A stretch of DNA of 64,000 nucleotides from Neurospora tetraspora. Its lineage: Eukaryota; Ascomycota; Sordariomycetes; Sordariales; Sordariaceae. The stretch lies in contig NW_026944384.1 of the NCBI RefSeq assembly GCF_033439725.1, positions 5,642,001-5,706,000 of the forward strand, in the 5' to 3' direction. This document shows, one piece after another, positions 23,800-34,258 of the stretch (within the stretch, counting starts at the first letter, position 1; the number at the start of each line of letters is the position of its first letter). The notes below the pieces were generated by a model. The model had not been told where the DNA came from. It was given only the letters and a program-made list of their open reading frames with translations, and searched no databases. The position numbers and the translations under genes are program-made.

Positions 23800-26700
23800 T
23801 CAAACGCCCCTAAACATCCTCACGACCAAGAACCAACAAGCCCCCACAAACTTAAACCCGCTCAGAACCGCCACGCTCCACAACACCACGCTCATATAAA
23901 TCGTCGCCCTCTTACTCTTCTCCTGCTCATCCGACCCTTCCTCCGCATCGATCCTTTCGAGGCCAGCCGTACTCAACACCACCGCGCTCAGCGCAAAGTT
24001 GCTGATCATCCACACCAGCACGACCATCGATCTCACACCACGATAATAATCCATCTGCTTCTCCTCCAACTGGGCCGCCGTAGGCGCCGTCACCGGCTTT
24101 TCATATTTCCTTGAGAAAACCTGGAGTTCGCGCTCGTACGAGGCGTTCAGGTCGCCCTCGTCGGGAAGATCGGTTTTACCCGCGCCGTCCTTGGTGTTGA
24201 CGGAGGGAAGCTTGTCGGGCTTGTCGTCACCCTTTGTTCCCCAGGAGATGTCGTGGGTGTTGCAGAAGGCGTAGACGTTGAGGACATTGGTGTAGGTGGG
24301 CGAGAGGAGCATGTACTGCACCATGGAGGTGAACATGTGCCAGGGGTCGAACATGAGGAGGGAGGCGATAAACCAGATGCCGTAGGTGGAGACGACTGAG
24401 ACGATGAGGGTGTAGAAGAGCTCGTTTCGGAAGAGGTCGGAGAAGGAGAGGCCCTTTTGGAGGTCGGTTTGGATGGCGACGACGGCGATGTAGATGGCTG
24501 CGAACATAAGGTAGCTGGAAGGGGACTGTTAGTGACTGACTGTGCGAGACAAAAGGGGGATGGGGGAAAACGTACATAAAGATAATCGCCCAGAAAATGA
24601 CCATACCCATGTACAACCTTGGAGAACCAGCCGGTCGATTACCCATGGACAAGACGAAGCACGTTATCAGAGTTACACCGTACGCCCACGCGAAAACAAC
24701 GCCCAAAATCTCGCCGACGTTTCCCAACAACTTTGGGTCGCCCAGACCCGTCGTCAAGATCTTGAACACGAGGAAGAAGTTGCCAATAGCAAACCACGCA
24801 AAGATCATGTTGACCGTCTGGAACACGAACTCGATGAAGAAGGCAATCTTTCGCAAGAAGGAATGGTCGGACCGGAAGAACTGGTGGAAGTGGACAATAG
24901 CATAAATAGCCGCGAAGAAGGAACCGTTCAGCCAACGACGACGCTGCAGAATCAGTTCGGTCAGGTCGGCGGGGACATCGGTCTCGCCCGTGGCCGACTT
25001 GACGTACTGGAGGATCCAGTGGCAGTTGCGCTTGGTGACGAGCTCGAAACACAGGATACGATCTTCGGCGAGGTACATGTTGGCCGTGAAGATGCCGGCG
25101 TCGCCGCCGTGCAGCTTTTCACCGGCAAAATACTTCTCCAGCGGACCCTGGCCGTTCTTGTCGTTTTGCAAAGCCACGTAGCGGTAGGCCGAGAAGGCAC
25201 CGGGCAAGACGGAAATGAAGCCGAAGGCGGACTCGAGAGGCTTGTCGAGAATGTTACTCATCTTGTACTCAAAGTTCTGAGTGGCGACGAGCGGGTTGAT
25301 GAGGTTCTTGCCGCCCGTGCCCAACATAGCCTTGATCTCACCGCAGGCGCCGGCGCACATGGGCTCGAGATCGAAGGCCTTCCACAGGTGGTAGATAGAG
25401 CTACCTCCGGGCTTGGTACCGGCGTCGATAAGGACGCAGATATTGGGGTCCAAAACGCGGCCAAAGGCCTGGAAGAACCAACGATGCGAGTTGATCTTCT
25501 TCTGGTTCTTTTCCTTGAGGCAGAACAGCATCTGAACGGGCTGCTGCTTGGGAATAAGCTGAACCACGTCGTTCTTGATAGTCATGCCGACCTGGGTCGT
25601 GTACTCGTAAATATGCGCCGTGACATCCTTTCCGTTAACCTGTTGCTTGGCGATACCCTCCTGGAAGACGCCCATACCGGCCAACAACGCTCTCGTTCTC
25701 GGGTTGATCTTGGCACGACCGTCGCTGACGACGCACACCACGATCTTCTTCCAGGCGTCCTTGCCCCAGGTCTTACTTTCCGTCCGCTTGCACATGTACT
25801 CGACGTTTTTGAAGACACCCATCATGGTGCGCGCAAAGAGAATCTCGTCCTCGTTGTACATGGTTACGACAATGAACAGCTCCGTGTGCCTAGGCTTGCT
25901 GAAGAGCTTCTGGCGCAGAGTAAAGTTCTCCTCGTAGAATTCCGAAGGGTCGCAGGTGGCAGCCGAGTATCTCATGTGGGTGAACTCGTCACGCTCGCCG
26001 TGGGGTAGCTGGTTTAGCAGCTTTGGGGGGATGGGACAATCCAACACCAAGTTACCGCGGTACAAAAGCACCTGCTTCACTGTCTTCCACCTCTTGATGG
26101 GCGCATTGTTTGTTGGCGGCTGGGGCTCGTCGTGGTAAGGATCGCTCTGGCCGACTTGCGAATCGGTATGCATCAACATGGGCCGTTGGTCGTCGTGCGC
26201 CTGGTATCCGGCCACCGGGGGTGTTGGAGCTGCGGCATATGGATCATGGCCAACTTGAGGCTCGTAGGGCTGGTTGTAGTAGGCATCGTGGTGCGCTTCC
26301 GGGTTCACGGCGTAGTCAGGGGTATACTGTTGGCCCGGGGCATGGTATCCGCCCATTCCCTCAACCGGTTGCTGCTCAGCGCATTAGTATCTTGTTTCCC
26401 ATAGCTTCGCGCATTCCCAGTTATACTCACAGGAGTCTGAATGTGTAGCGCATCTCCAGGACTGTATCTCCCAGGACCGGCCGGGATATCGAAACCTTGC
26501 TGGTGGTGGTACGGGTTGTCCTCCAACTGGTAGCCTGGCTGTATGGGATGGGCCGGCGAGGGCTCCCTATGCATTCGAGGATCCATTGGGTGACTTTCGT
26601 AGAAGTCGTCGTCTAGACAAGTTGAAGAGAAAGTGTTAGAGTAGAGGTTTCAAGCTATCACCGACTGTCTTGCTAGGAGGCAATCATATGCGCGCCCGGA

Positions 26701-27135
26701 CGCGCGCGGTGGCTAAGTGTAAGGCCAGGCAAGGCAAGGCACAATGCGACTCGTTGCGCAAGGGTCTTGCAGTATGTATGTAGGAGCAAAGACTCTCGAG
26801 ATGGGCTGTGTAGTACTTGCGCCAGGCAAGAAACAAATCCCTTTTCTCTTGACAACTTTGAGGTTGTCCCGAGAGTAAAGAGAGCCAGGCTGGGGTCCGG
26901 TCTCGAGGTAGGTAGGCCTCCAAGACGAACTCTTAGACCCATGAAGTTGCCAAGGGAGCAAGGGGTATGGACCCTGAGGAAGGAATGTGGTTTGGGATAT
27001 TGGAAGGGTTCAAAGGAGTGACAGTCCCACTTGGCGTCTTGGTGTTTGTTTGATGTCAAGGTATCGAGGGATGTAGAGCGGGTGGTTCATGGCAGAACAG
27101 ATGGAAGTAGACTTGCCTAATCGATTGTACGACAT
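23800..27135 (-). CDS. chs-1: Chitin synthase, probably class III, 903 aa, 4 exons
   Basis: Membrane glycosyltransferase (GT2) that polymerises UDP-GlcNAc into chitin at growing tips and septa. Exons on the minus strand are 27135-27117, 26612-26431, 26371-24576 and 24514-23800; they sum to exactly 904 codons with the stop. The first intron is 504 nt and starts with GC (GCAAGT) rather than GT, with a CTAAC branch site near its end. The N-terminal 130 residues are Pro/Gln/Tyr/His-rich. Catalytic motifs are EDR (503-505) and QRRRW (543-547), plus [12 protein letters not shown]; several membrane spans follow, and the C-terminus ends [13 protein letters not shown] rather than LPGAL and [12 protein letters not shown] point to class III, which in Neurospora is chs-1. 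Class I is the alternative. An in-frame ATG at 26586 gives a shorter protein if the first exon is not used. Confidence 0.9.
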
Positions 27136-29040
27136 GGTGCCGGGATTTGGAGGGGTGTTTAACGGGTTACGGTTGCTGGTTATTTACTCCGTGATCCTCC
27201 GGGGAAGCTGGAGGGAGAGAGATGGGATGTATGGGGTATGTTGATCTCTCTCTCGAGGAAGTGTTGTTTGAAGGTTTGGCGCGGGTGTTCGTCACAAGTC
27301 TCAGTCGCTTGTGTATGTTTGGAATGCGCCGCGGCCGTCAAGGCCCTTCTCCCAACCACGTTGTTGGTATCCTCCCTTGGGCAGTGTTATGCCGTCCGTC
27401 TTGCTTGTTTGTTCTTTTCGGTTGCTTGCAGTTGTCGAGACAAGCTGGTGTCCGCGCGGCGTGGATAGGTTGATGGTTGACAGGGAAGGACGTTGACAGG
27501 GTGTTTGGGGTATCGAGGGGTAAGTTCGAGACTGAAGTGCCCAATGCCAATGCCAATGCCGGATCTCTTTCCTCTTACTGGACCCCTTCTCGCCAAAGAG
27601 ACACGGGAAATCCAGGAGCAAAAAAAGAGGACGGGACGGGACGAAAAGAGACGGGCTGATATTGCGACTTGGTTCGGCGACGACTGGACAGAGAGAAGAG
27701 GAAAAAAAAAAACAGAGGAAGATCTCGAGTTTCAAGCTGATGAATGTGTTGCCAGGACCGCGACGGCGCGAATGGCAGATGATCCCGTCCGGGGGGGTCG
27801 TCTCGTCCACGGTCTAACTCTGGGGGGCTGGTCGCAGTGGATGCCGTCCTCGAAATCGACATGGGTCGCACGGACCACAGGGGTCATGTCAAGAAGAGAG
27901 CCGTGTGACGTCGCTCCACTGACTGTTTCCCTCAAGGCGCAGCTCGTGATTGGTGCATTCGCCAAAAGTTTAAGCCTCTTGAGGGGGGTCCCACGGAGGG
28001 GTTGAAGCCTGCCAAGCCTGCTTAGCCTGTGGGGGACTAGTCAATTATGCCAGGATTTCTGGTCTATCTTTCCTTAATTTCCATGTTCTTTTTCCCATGT
28101 TCACCTTGGAAGTTTCCGTTTATCAGTCGCTGTCAACGAATGATACAAAGCAATCAACAGTTTGTTCTGTGCCTTTAATCAGAGACTCAGCTCATCCAAA
28201 GAGGCGCTGTCTGTCAGGATCATCCGCAGCAGAAGCAGCTTCCCTGTAGCTTCCCGCCAGGCCAGCGCTCAGACAGGGCATCCAATGGACCAGACCAGTC
28301 CATCTCGACTCGGCTCGCTCTCGGTGCCGGTGGTCCACTTGGACAAGTAACGACATCAAATTTGCCATTTTAACAAGCGAACCTCTTCCCCTTGGGGATT
28401 CATCTCGTTGAACGGCCTCACTCCGGATCGGCACTTTTAGAACTTCTTTGCCCCATCTGTGCTTTTTGACGTTTGGAGAGAGAGAGAGAGATCAGCAGTG
28501 GGAAGGAAAGACAACGATGTGCGGGATGGAGGTGAGGGAGGGAGCCGGGGTTTTAGGTATGTAGTCTAGCAACTAACAAGTCTTTGATATGTGGTGCTTG
28601 CTGGATATCAAACTTGGACCACAAAGTTACAAAACCAATGCAATGCACTCCCTCCCCCTTCCTCATTTCACCCAAAACCTTCTTCTGTTCAAGCTTCGGT
28701 CCCTTTTCGAGAAATATTACCAGGGCCGGCACAGGGGGACAAGAGCAATGTTTGATACCACACCTTGACACTGGACCTTGATACATATCTCCGTTCGTGT
28801 GGAACCAATCCATTTGGACAAGCCTGGTGGGGACAAGCTTTGGTCAAAGGGTCCCCTGGGCCCTGGCTTGTGGCGCGCGGCCAACAACACCAAACTTGGC
28901 ATCGCGCCTTGGTGAGCACCCAGCTCAGCTCACCCATGGGTCTGACCTCGGCCCCTAATCGGAGCGCCAAGACCATGCCAAGACAGACATCGGATCACAC
29001 TCGGAGCACAAAGGAGTGTGCCAAGACTTGAATTCACACT
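27136..29040. other. Upstream region of the chitin synthase gene
   Basis: No supported coding sequence. It should contain the chitin synthase promoter and leader and runs into the AT-rich block. Base composition is normal for the window until an abrupt change at about 29040. Confidence 0.5.
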
Positions 29041-29287
29041 GTACTCTATTAACAATTTTGATGCCTACATAAATTTGCTTGTTCGAACTAAATATTGCCT
29101 AATTGAGAAGACTAGTCTAGGATTAGTTATAGGCAAGTATGGAATTAATTTATGTAATATAATTAAGAATACATCTAGTTCATTAGTAGAATGAAACTGA
29201 ATTTTATATTTGCTTAATATTATATAAAATATATATTTATAAATATTAAAAATAGGAAGTATATATTTAAAATATAAATTAGTTTTT

Positions 29288-29405
29288 AATATTTATATTT
29301 ATTTAAAATGAAACCTTAAATTTAAGAATTAAATAAAAACTAATAATAAATGTAAATTAATTATACTTTCTAAAGTTCTAAGTTCTTTATATTATATTTT
29401 AGAAA
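29288..29405 (+). repeat. RIPped repeat segment, copy 1 of 3
   Basis: This begins TAATATTTATATTTATTT and contains a version of AACCTTAAATTTAAGAATTAAATAAAA. Related copies lie at about 30022-30145 and 31118-31205 in the same orientation. The copies differ mainly by C/T and G/A changes, as expected from RIP. Confidence 0.7.
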
Positions 29406-29552
29406 ATAGATTAAATCTTATATTATTTATATAAAGTTATATTAATATAAGACTAGTCTAATATTAATATATAATATTTATTTAAAAAGAAAATTTAGAA
29501 GTAAGCATTTTTTAAAAAAACAAATAACTAATATAAATTTATTAATCTATTG

Positions 29553-29657
29553 AAATATAATATTTAAGCTTATTTTTATTTATGCAAATTTAATATTAAT
29601 TAAGAGCTAGTTTAAAACTAGTTTTACTAAATACTCTATAAGATAATAAGAAAATAA
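29553..29657 (+). repeat. RIPped core repeat, copy A (forward)
   Basis: The core reads AATATTTAAG, then TTATTTTTATTTAT, an AACTAGTTT region, ACTAAATA and ATAAGATAATAAGAAAAT. Copy B follows about 114 bases later in the same orientation. Confidence 0.75.
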
Positions 29658-29666
29658 AGAATTATT

Positions 29667-29769
29667 AAAATATAATATTTAAGTTTATTTTTATTTATAT
29701 TAATTTAAAATTGGGTAAGGACTAATTTAGAATTAGTCTTACCAAATACCTTATAAGATAGTAAGAAAA
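29667..29769 (+). repeat. RIPped core repeat, copy B (forward)
   Basis: A tandem partner of copy A with the same order of landmarks. It forms an inverted pair with copy C across a spacer of about 115 bases. Confidence 0.75.
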
Positions 29770-29882
29770 TAACTAGTTTAATATTAATATATAATATTTC
29801 TTTAAAAATAAAATTTAAAGGTAGGAATTTTATAAAAAATAAATAACTAATATAAAGGGTTTAATATAGGGTTTTTGGTCAT

Positions 29883-29989
29883 TGTCTTACTATCTTATAA
29901 GGTATTTAGTAAAACTAGTCTTAAATTAGTTGTTAATTAAGCTTGAATTAGTATAAATGAAAATGAATTTGTATATTACGTTTTAATAT
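29883..29989 (-). repeat. RIPped core repeat, copy C (reverse)
   Basis: The reverse complement of the core, beginning TGTCTTACTATCTTATAAGG and reading back through TTTAGTAAAACTAGTC. Confidence 0.75.
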
Positions 29990-30166
29990 ATTTAAAATAT
30001 ATAATATAGAAATAATTAATAATTAATATTTATATTAAATTGAAAATGAACCTTAAACTCAAAAATCAAATAAAAGTAAATAATAAATTTCTATCAATTA
30101 TACTTTCATAAATTTCAAATTCTTTATATTATATCTTAAAAATTAAAATATTTAGACTACTTTATA

Positions 30167-30289
30167 ATAATAATAATGATCTTATTCACGCTGATTGTCT
30201 ATCTAACTAGTCGCCCATTTGGGCATGCGGTTCTTTGTCGGTCAAAGCTGGGAGGAAAAACCGTGTTTCCTGGGTAAAAACCCCCCGCG
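30167..30289. mobile_element. 123-bp GC-normal island flanked by a 14-bp direct repeat
   Basis: Flanked by TAGACTACTTTATA at 30153-30166 and 30290-30303. The equivalent site in the neighbouring repeat copy (31209-31226) lacks the island. It contains small hairpins, GCCCATTTGGGC and a GGAAA...TTTCC pair, but no long terminal inverted repeat, no A-tail and no open frame. It looks like a small insertion that arrived after RIP, or a stretch that was never duplicated. Family unknown. Confidence 0.4.
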
Positions 30290-30290
30290 T

Positions 30291-30400
30291 AGACTACTTT
30301 ATATATAGGTCTAACTTCGAATTATATAGAGAGCGCTAAGAGTATATTAAAATAAATATTGAATTAAGGTCTTAATAATTAAGTTTTTGTTATTTTCTTA
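30291..30400 (+). repeat. Direct repeat G1 in the RIP block
   Basis: About 110 bases starting AGACTACTTTATATATAGG and ending TTATTTTCTTA, closely matched at 31218-31325. Conserved landmarks are AACTTCG, ATATAGAG and GAATTAAGGTCTTAATAATT. Confidence 0.85.
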
Positions 30401-30465
30401 TTATTTTATAAGTTATTTAGTAAGACTAGTCCTAAATTAATTCTTAATTAATTTTGAATGAATTG
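30390..30465 (-). repeat. RIPped core repeat, copy D (reverse)
   Basis: Another reverse copy, beginning TTATTTTCTTATTATTTTAT and containing TTTAGTAAGACTAGTCC. It has no forward partner next to it; island 2 lies just downstream. Confidence 0.7.
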
Positions 30466-30480
30466 TTTATATAAGTATTA

Positions 30481-30762
30481 TAAAATGCAGAAAGATCACG
30501 TAAGTCTAACTGGCAGATGTGAAAGATGATCATAATTCTAATAATGCTAGAGAAAGACTAGCCATAGGGAGCAGACTCTCCGAATCCGATTTATAAGTCT
30601 AAGTCTGCCTGATTTGAGCTTGCCTCAAGTTAGGGTCGAAGATTTGGATTTGTTTGCCTAAGTTTGACTTATTTAGTAGAGTCTAATTTGGCCGCAAGTC
30701 TACCCGTGAGTAATAAGTCTTCCCCCAAGTCAGTTGCCTGATTGGGTTGGACTTGTCATTTC
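30481..30762. other. Second GC-normal island in the RIP block
   Basis: About 280 bases with near-normal composition between repeat copies D and E. It is rich in AAGTC and its complement GACTT, and TTGCCTGATT-like strings occur twice, so it has some internal repetition. No coding frame or RNA signature is recognised. Confidence 0.5.
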
Positions 30763-30774
30763 ACAAGTATTTCA

Positions 30775-30868
30775 TAAATTTATTTTTATTTATACTAATT
30801 TAAGATTAGTTAAGAACTAGTTTAGGATTAATTTTACTAAATATCTTATAAAATAATATAAAAATAAC
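30775..30868 (+). repeat. RIPped core repeat, copy E (forward)
   Basis: A forward copy with TTATTTTTATTTATACTAA, an AACTAGTTTAGG part and TTACTAAATATCTTAT. It pairs with copy F as an inverted repeat, mirroring the B-C pair. Confidence 0.75.
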
Positions 30869-30978
30869 CAGTTAAATAATAATATATAATATTTATATAA
30901 GAAGCAAATTCAAAGGTAAGAACTTTATAACAATCAAATAATTGATATAAAAGTTTTAATAATTATTTTTTAATTATT

Positions 30979-31080
30979 ATTTTTTGCCTTACAAAGTATT
31001 TAGTAAAATTAGTCCTAAACTAGTCTATAACTAATTTTAGAATTAATATAGATGAAAAGAAATCTAAATATTATATCTTA
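30979..31080 (-). repeat. RIPped core repeat, copy F (reverse)
   Basis: A reverse copy beginning TTTTTTGCCTTACAAAGTAT, followed by TTTAGTAAAATTAGTCC. The sequence after it aligns with that after copy C, so B-C and E-F are two copies of one larger palindromic unit. Confidence 0.75.
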
Positions 31081-31217
31081 ATGAACTTATAATAAATAGT
31101 ATAAAAATGATTAATTTTTAATATTTCTATTTATTTAAAAATTAACCCTAAATTTAAAAACTAAATAAAAATAAATAATGAATCTAAATTAATTATATTT
31201 AAAAAAAAAGACTACTT

Positions 31218-31325
31218 AGACTACCTTATATATAAGTTTAACTTCGGATTATATATAGAACGGTAAGATTATATTACGATAAATATCGAATTAAGGTCTT
31301 AATAATTAATTTTTAGTTATTTTCT
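31218..31325 (+). repeat. Direct repeat G2 in the RIP block
   Basis: The partner of 30291-30400, about 930 bases away. It ends exactly where GC-normal sequence resumes, so the repeat defines the right edge of the block. Confidence 0.85.
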
Positions 31326-31326
31326 T

Positions 31327-31937
31327 ACACACAGATGATAGACAGTAGACCGCGCAACTAGTACATAGCACAGCCTCTTCAGCGGCGATATTACCTAGAC
31401 CTTGTAGGAAGGCCATCGCCTCTTTGCTGACGACGACTTGATGCTATAACTCTGTTCCTCTGGAATCAAAGCCTTGAAGACGCGCGTATCAACAGCCGAA
31501 CAGCAGATTAAATGATAAAAGGAATTGCCCCGACTGTCCCTGTCCTTTTCTTGTCCGATCGAGGTTTCGAAAGAAAAACCCTAAAACAAGTTATTTTTGG
31601 CACGCCCCATCATCAGCTGCATCTCAGCCTTTGTGCCATGTGCACGCCATGTTCGGGTCATGTTGAAGGAGATGCAAGACATGCATGCGAGTGTGGATGT
31701 GAACAGAAAGAAACCAAGCACGTTCACCATATCCGATATCTCGACAAAGTGACAAGAGACTGGTGAACAACTTCGAAATGCCAAGACAACATCAACATGA
31801 ACATCAAGATGCAAACAAACAAACCTCCACAGACAGCTGAGCATGTTTAAACAACGCTTTTGACCACAGTAGAATTATTATAATCTGATATATACCAAAC
31901 CCTCACCCCCTTCCCCTCTACTTGTCCCAAAGACAAC
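31327..31937. other. Spacer between the RIP block and sly1, with a possible coding relic
   Basis: On the minus strand, about 31502-31327, overlapping short frames give a protein-like string including AMAFLQGLGNIAAEEAVLC followed by TSCAVYC. No frame is long or complete, so at most it is a gene fragment cut by the RIP block. The rest of the region is the 3' side of sly1. Confidence 0.3.
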
Positions 31938-34258
31938 CTACGAAACCTCCTTACCCAACCTCTCCAACTCCTCTGTAATAAAGCTGCCCGCATTAAGCAA
32001 TTCCGTACCACCATAAATCACCCTCCTCTTCGCGCGATCCCCCGTCGTCGTCCTCGCCGCCCACTCCTGCAAATTGCTATACTCGGCCGTGCTAGCACCG
32101 CCCACCATAAACACAATCGCCTCCGAGAACCCCTGTCTGCGCTGGCCAAAACTGGCCGTCTGGCCTGGGCCACTTGATCCTGGCAAGCCACCGGGCCCGC
32201 CCAGGGACGACCCGCCCGCTTGGGCCCGCATGGCAGACGGCTGGGGCATGGTGCCGCGCGCGTTGGCGCTGCGCGGGTCGAAGTAGAGATAGTGCTCCGT
32301 CTTGGCGATGGCCGAGGAGCTGGCGGCCGAGGGGTCCATGAGGGACTCGGTGATCTTGGTTACCGTGAGGTCGCGGTCTTCGGGGAGGAAGTTCTTGATG
32401 CCACCGAGGAGAGAGGCGACGTTGTTGGAGAGAGCGCCGGTGGGCACGCCGGTCTCCTTGAGGCGGTCGGTGAGACGGCTGGAGAGGTCGGAGAAGCGGT
32501 TGAAGAGGTCCGAGGACCCGGATTGTTGCTGGTTGGAGGATGAAGGATTGTTGACGGTGGTGAGCTGTGTCATCTTTGTTGTGGCGCGTACCCTGTGTGA
32601 TGTCATTAGTAAGGATTGGATGGAAAGCCGAAAAGGGGTAACACTTACTGCTTGATGTAAGAGAGGCACGTTGTGTCGCAGCCCTTGGCCGCGAGCGCCT
32701 CCTCAAATTGCGTCCACTCCTGGCGAGAGACATCCTGTTCCGTGCTGAGGTACCAGATCACAAAGAGACGCAGGTAGTCCTCGGGCTTGCCCTTCTCCGC
32801 CGCCTTGATCTGATCCAACACTTGCGCCTTGGTTTGCTTGAACACGTTCTCCTCCAGTTGGAAGTAGTTATCCAACTGTCGGCTTTGAATCTCGCCAAGG
32901 ATAGCAGCAAGGATGTTCATGTGCATATCCAAAGTGGCTTTTCTTGCGCGCAGTTCAGGCAGGAGTGTAACAGCTGCTTTTAGGTGCTGAGCGCTTGCGC
33001 TCGAGTCTTGTTCGAAATGATCCAAATCTCTAACGCCAGTCTTCTTTGTGAGAGCATCCGCCTCCTCCTTGTATTTCGTGAGTTCAATATCGATGTCCTC
33101 GGCAACCTAAGCACCCTGGTTAGTAGGCCATCCTCAGGGTATCCCATCTGCACTTTTTACTTACCTGGGGGAACGGGAGGCACGAATTCTTGGCCCAGAA
33201 GAAATCATCAGCAGCCAAATCATAGGTCTTCTTGTTGGTGCCCTTGGCCGGGTTATTGGAGTCAACAGGGCTCTCGATTGTGATCCGGTTCGATTCCGAC
33301 AAACCAAAGACGTCGGCGCATAGGCTCTGGTAGGTCCACGAATGGGACAGCATGGGAATTAGGTCGATATTACGGTCCATGATAACGAGCAAGGGTTTTG
33401 GTGTTCCGGTGCTGGAAGCTGCTGCCCTGTGTGCTGAGAAGAGGTTGTCCTTGGAGTTGAGAATATGATCGCGAAGCTTCCGGTCCAATTTCGTCGCAAC
33501 CATCTCAGCAGCAGCACCCCTGGGGCAGCGAATAATGGGAATGACGCCTAGTGTCACCACCACACTAAACAGGCCGCTGACGATCCTGTCGATGACCCTA
33601 TCCAACTCCTCATCTTGTGTCTTTGCGCTGTTCAACGCCCAGTACGTATGCTCCTTCTGCATGCCCAAACTGAACAAATCGGGCTCGGGGACGATAAAGT
33701 TGAGATACTGGTCGAATATCTGGGCGATCTTCTCCGATGTGCCGGCTGCCGCGGTTTGCGCCGCGAAGTCCTCCAACAGTGGCCGCGGTACCGAGGAGAG
33801 GAAGTTGATGCTGGCAGAGTTGTAGAGGTTCTTCTGGAGATCATTGGTGATTTGCTGGAGGTTCTTGGAGTTCGGTTCGATAAGGTATATGGCATCGACA
33901 TCGGGAATCGGTTGTCTGTTGGCCGCAATGGAAACGTGTAGTGTGACGCCCATGGATCGCAGGTCCGAGACCTGGAGTACTGGGCTGATGACATTGCGAC
34001 CAAGCTCGTCAAAGACCAAGATCTTCCATGTGGGAATGTCCTTTAGTAAGGGGGCGGAAGCGGATTGGAAGCCATTAGAGTCGTCGCCGTCGGTCGGTTC
34101 GAGGGGTTGGTTGAGGTTCAGGAGCTTCTTGATCGACACTGGAGAGCATGTGTCAGTCCACCGCAAGACTGTCTGGCACTGAGAACATTGAGGAGAGAAA
34201 GGCAGCTGGACATACAGATCTGCTTGTCGCGCAGAGAATTCCCTTGTGTCGGCGCCAT
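31938..34258 (-). CDS. sly1: Sly1, Sec1/Munc18-family protein of ER-Golgi transport, 709 aa, 4 exons
   Basis: SM protein that binds the syntaxin Sed5 and promotes SNARE pairing for ER-to-Golgi and intra-Golgi fusion. Exons on the minus strand are 34258-34216, 34138-33165, 33106-32649 and 32592-31938, giving 710 codons with the stop, close to other Sly1 proteins. It starts MAPTQGNSLRDKQILSIKKLLNLN, the helical N-terminus seen in Sly1. The motif MDRNIDLIPMLSHSWTYQ (residues 268-285) is a Sly1 hallmark; an SM domain 3a follows, then a Ser/Gly/Pro-rich insert near SSLGGPGGLPG, and the conserved AIVFMVGGASTAEYSNLQEW near the end. Donors are GTATGT, GTAAGT and GTAAGT. It is separate in family and step from the syntaxin at 2084 (plasma membrane). 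Confidence 0.94.

Larger units (their letters stand above)
29041..31326. repeat. AT-rich relic of RIP-mutated repeats
   Basis: The sequence becomes almost pure A and T, dense in TpA steps and stops in all frames, with sharp borders on GC-normal DNA. Inside are several diverged copies of the same segments in both orientations (listed separately). Together these are the marks of repeat-induced point mutation, the Neurospora process that turns C into T in duplicated DNA before meiosis. No open frame survives, so the original element cannot be named from the sequence. Such blocks usually carry DNA methylation and H3K9 methylation; that is established for Neurospora, not visible here. Two islands, 30167-30289 and about 30481-30762, have ordinary base composition. 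Confidence 0.88.

Noticed and set aside
24542-26008. A 488-codon open frame on the + strand
   Set aside because: It lies entirely antisense to the chitin synthase exon, has no protein-like domains, and is explained by the codon bias of the real gene.
29041-31326. Mitochondrial DNA insertion as the cause of the AT-rich block
   Set aside because: No mitochondrial gene is recognisable, and the inverted and direct internal copies with C/T-type differences fit RIP better.
2084-34258. Syntaxin and Sly1 as part of one secretion gene cluster
   Set aside because: They are about 29 kb apart with unrelated genes between them and act at different steps; co-location is probably chance.
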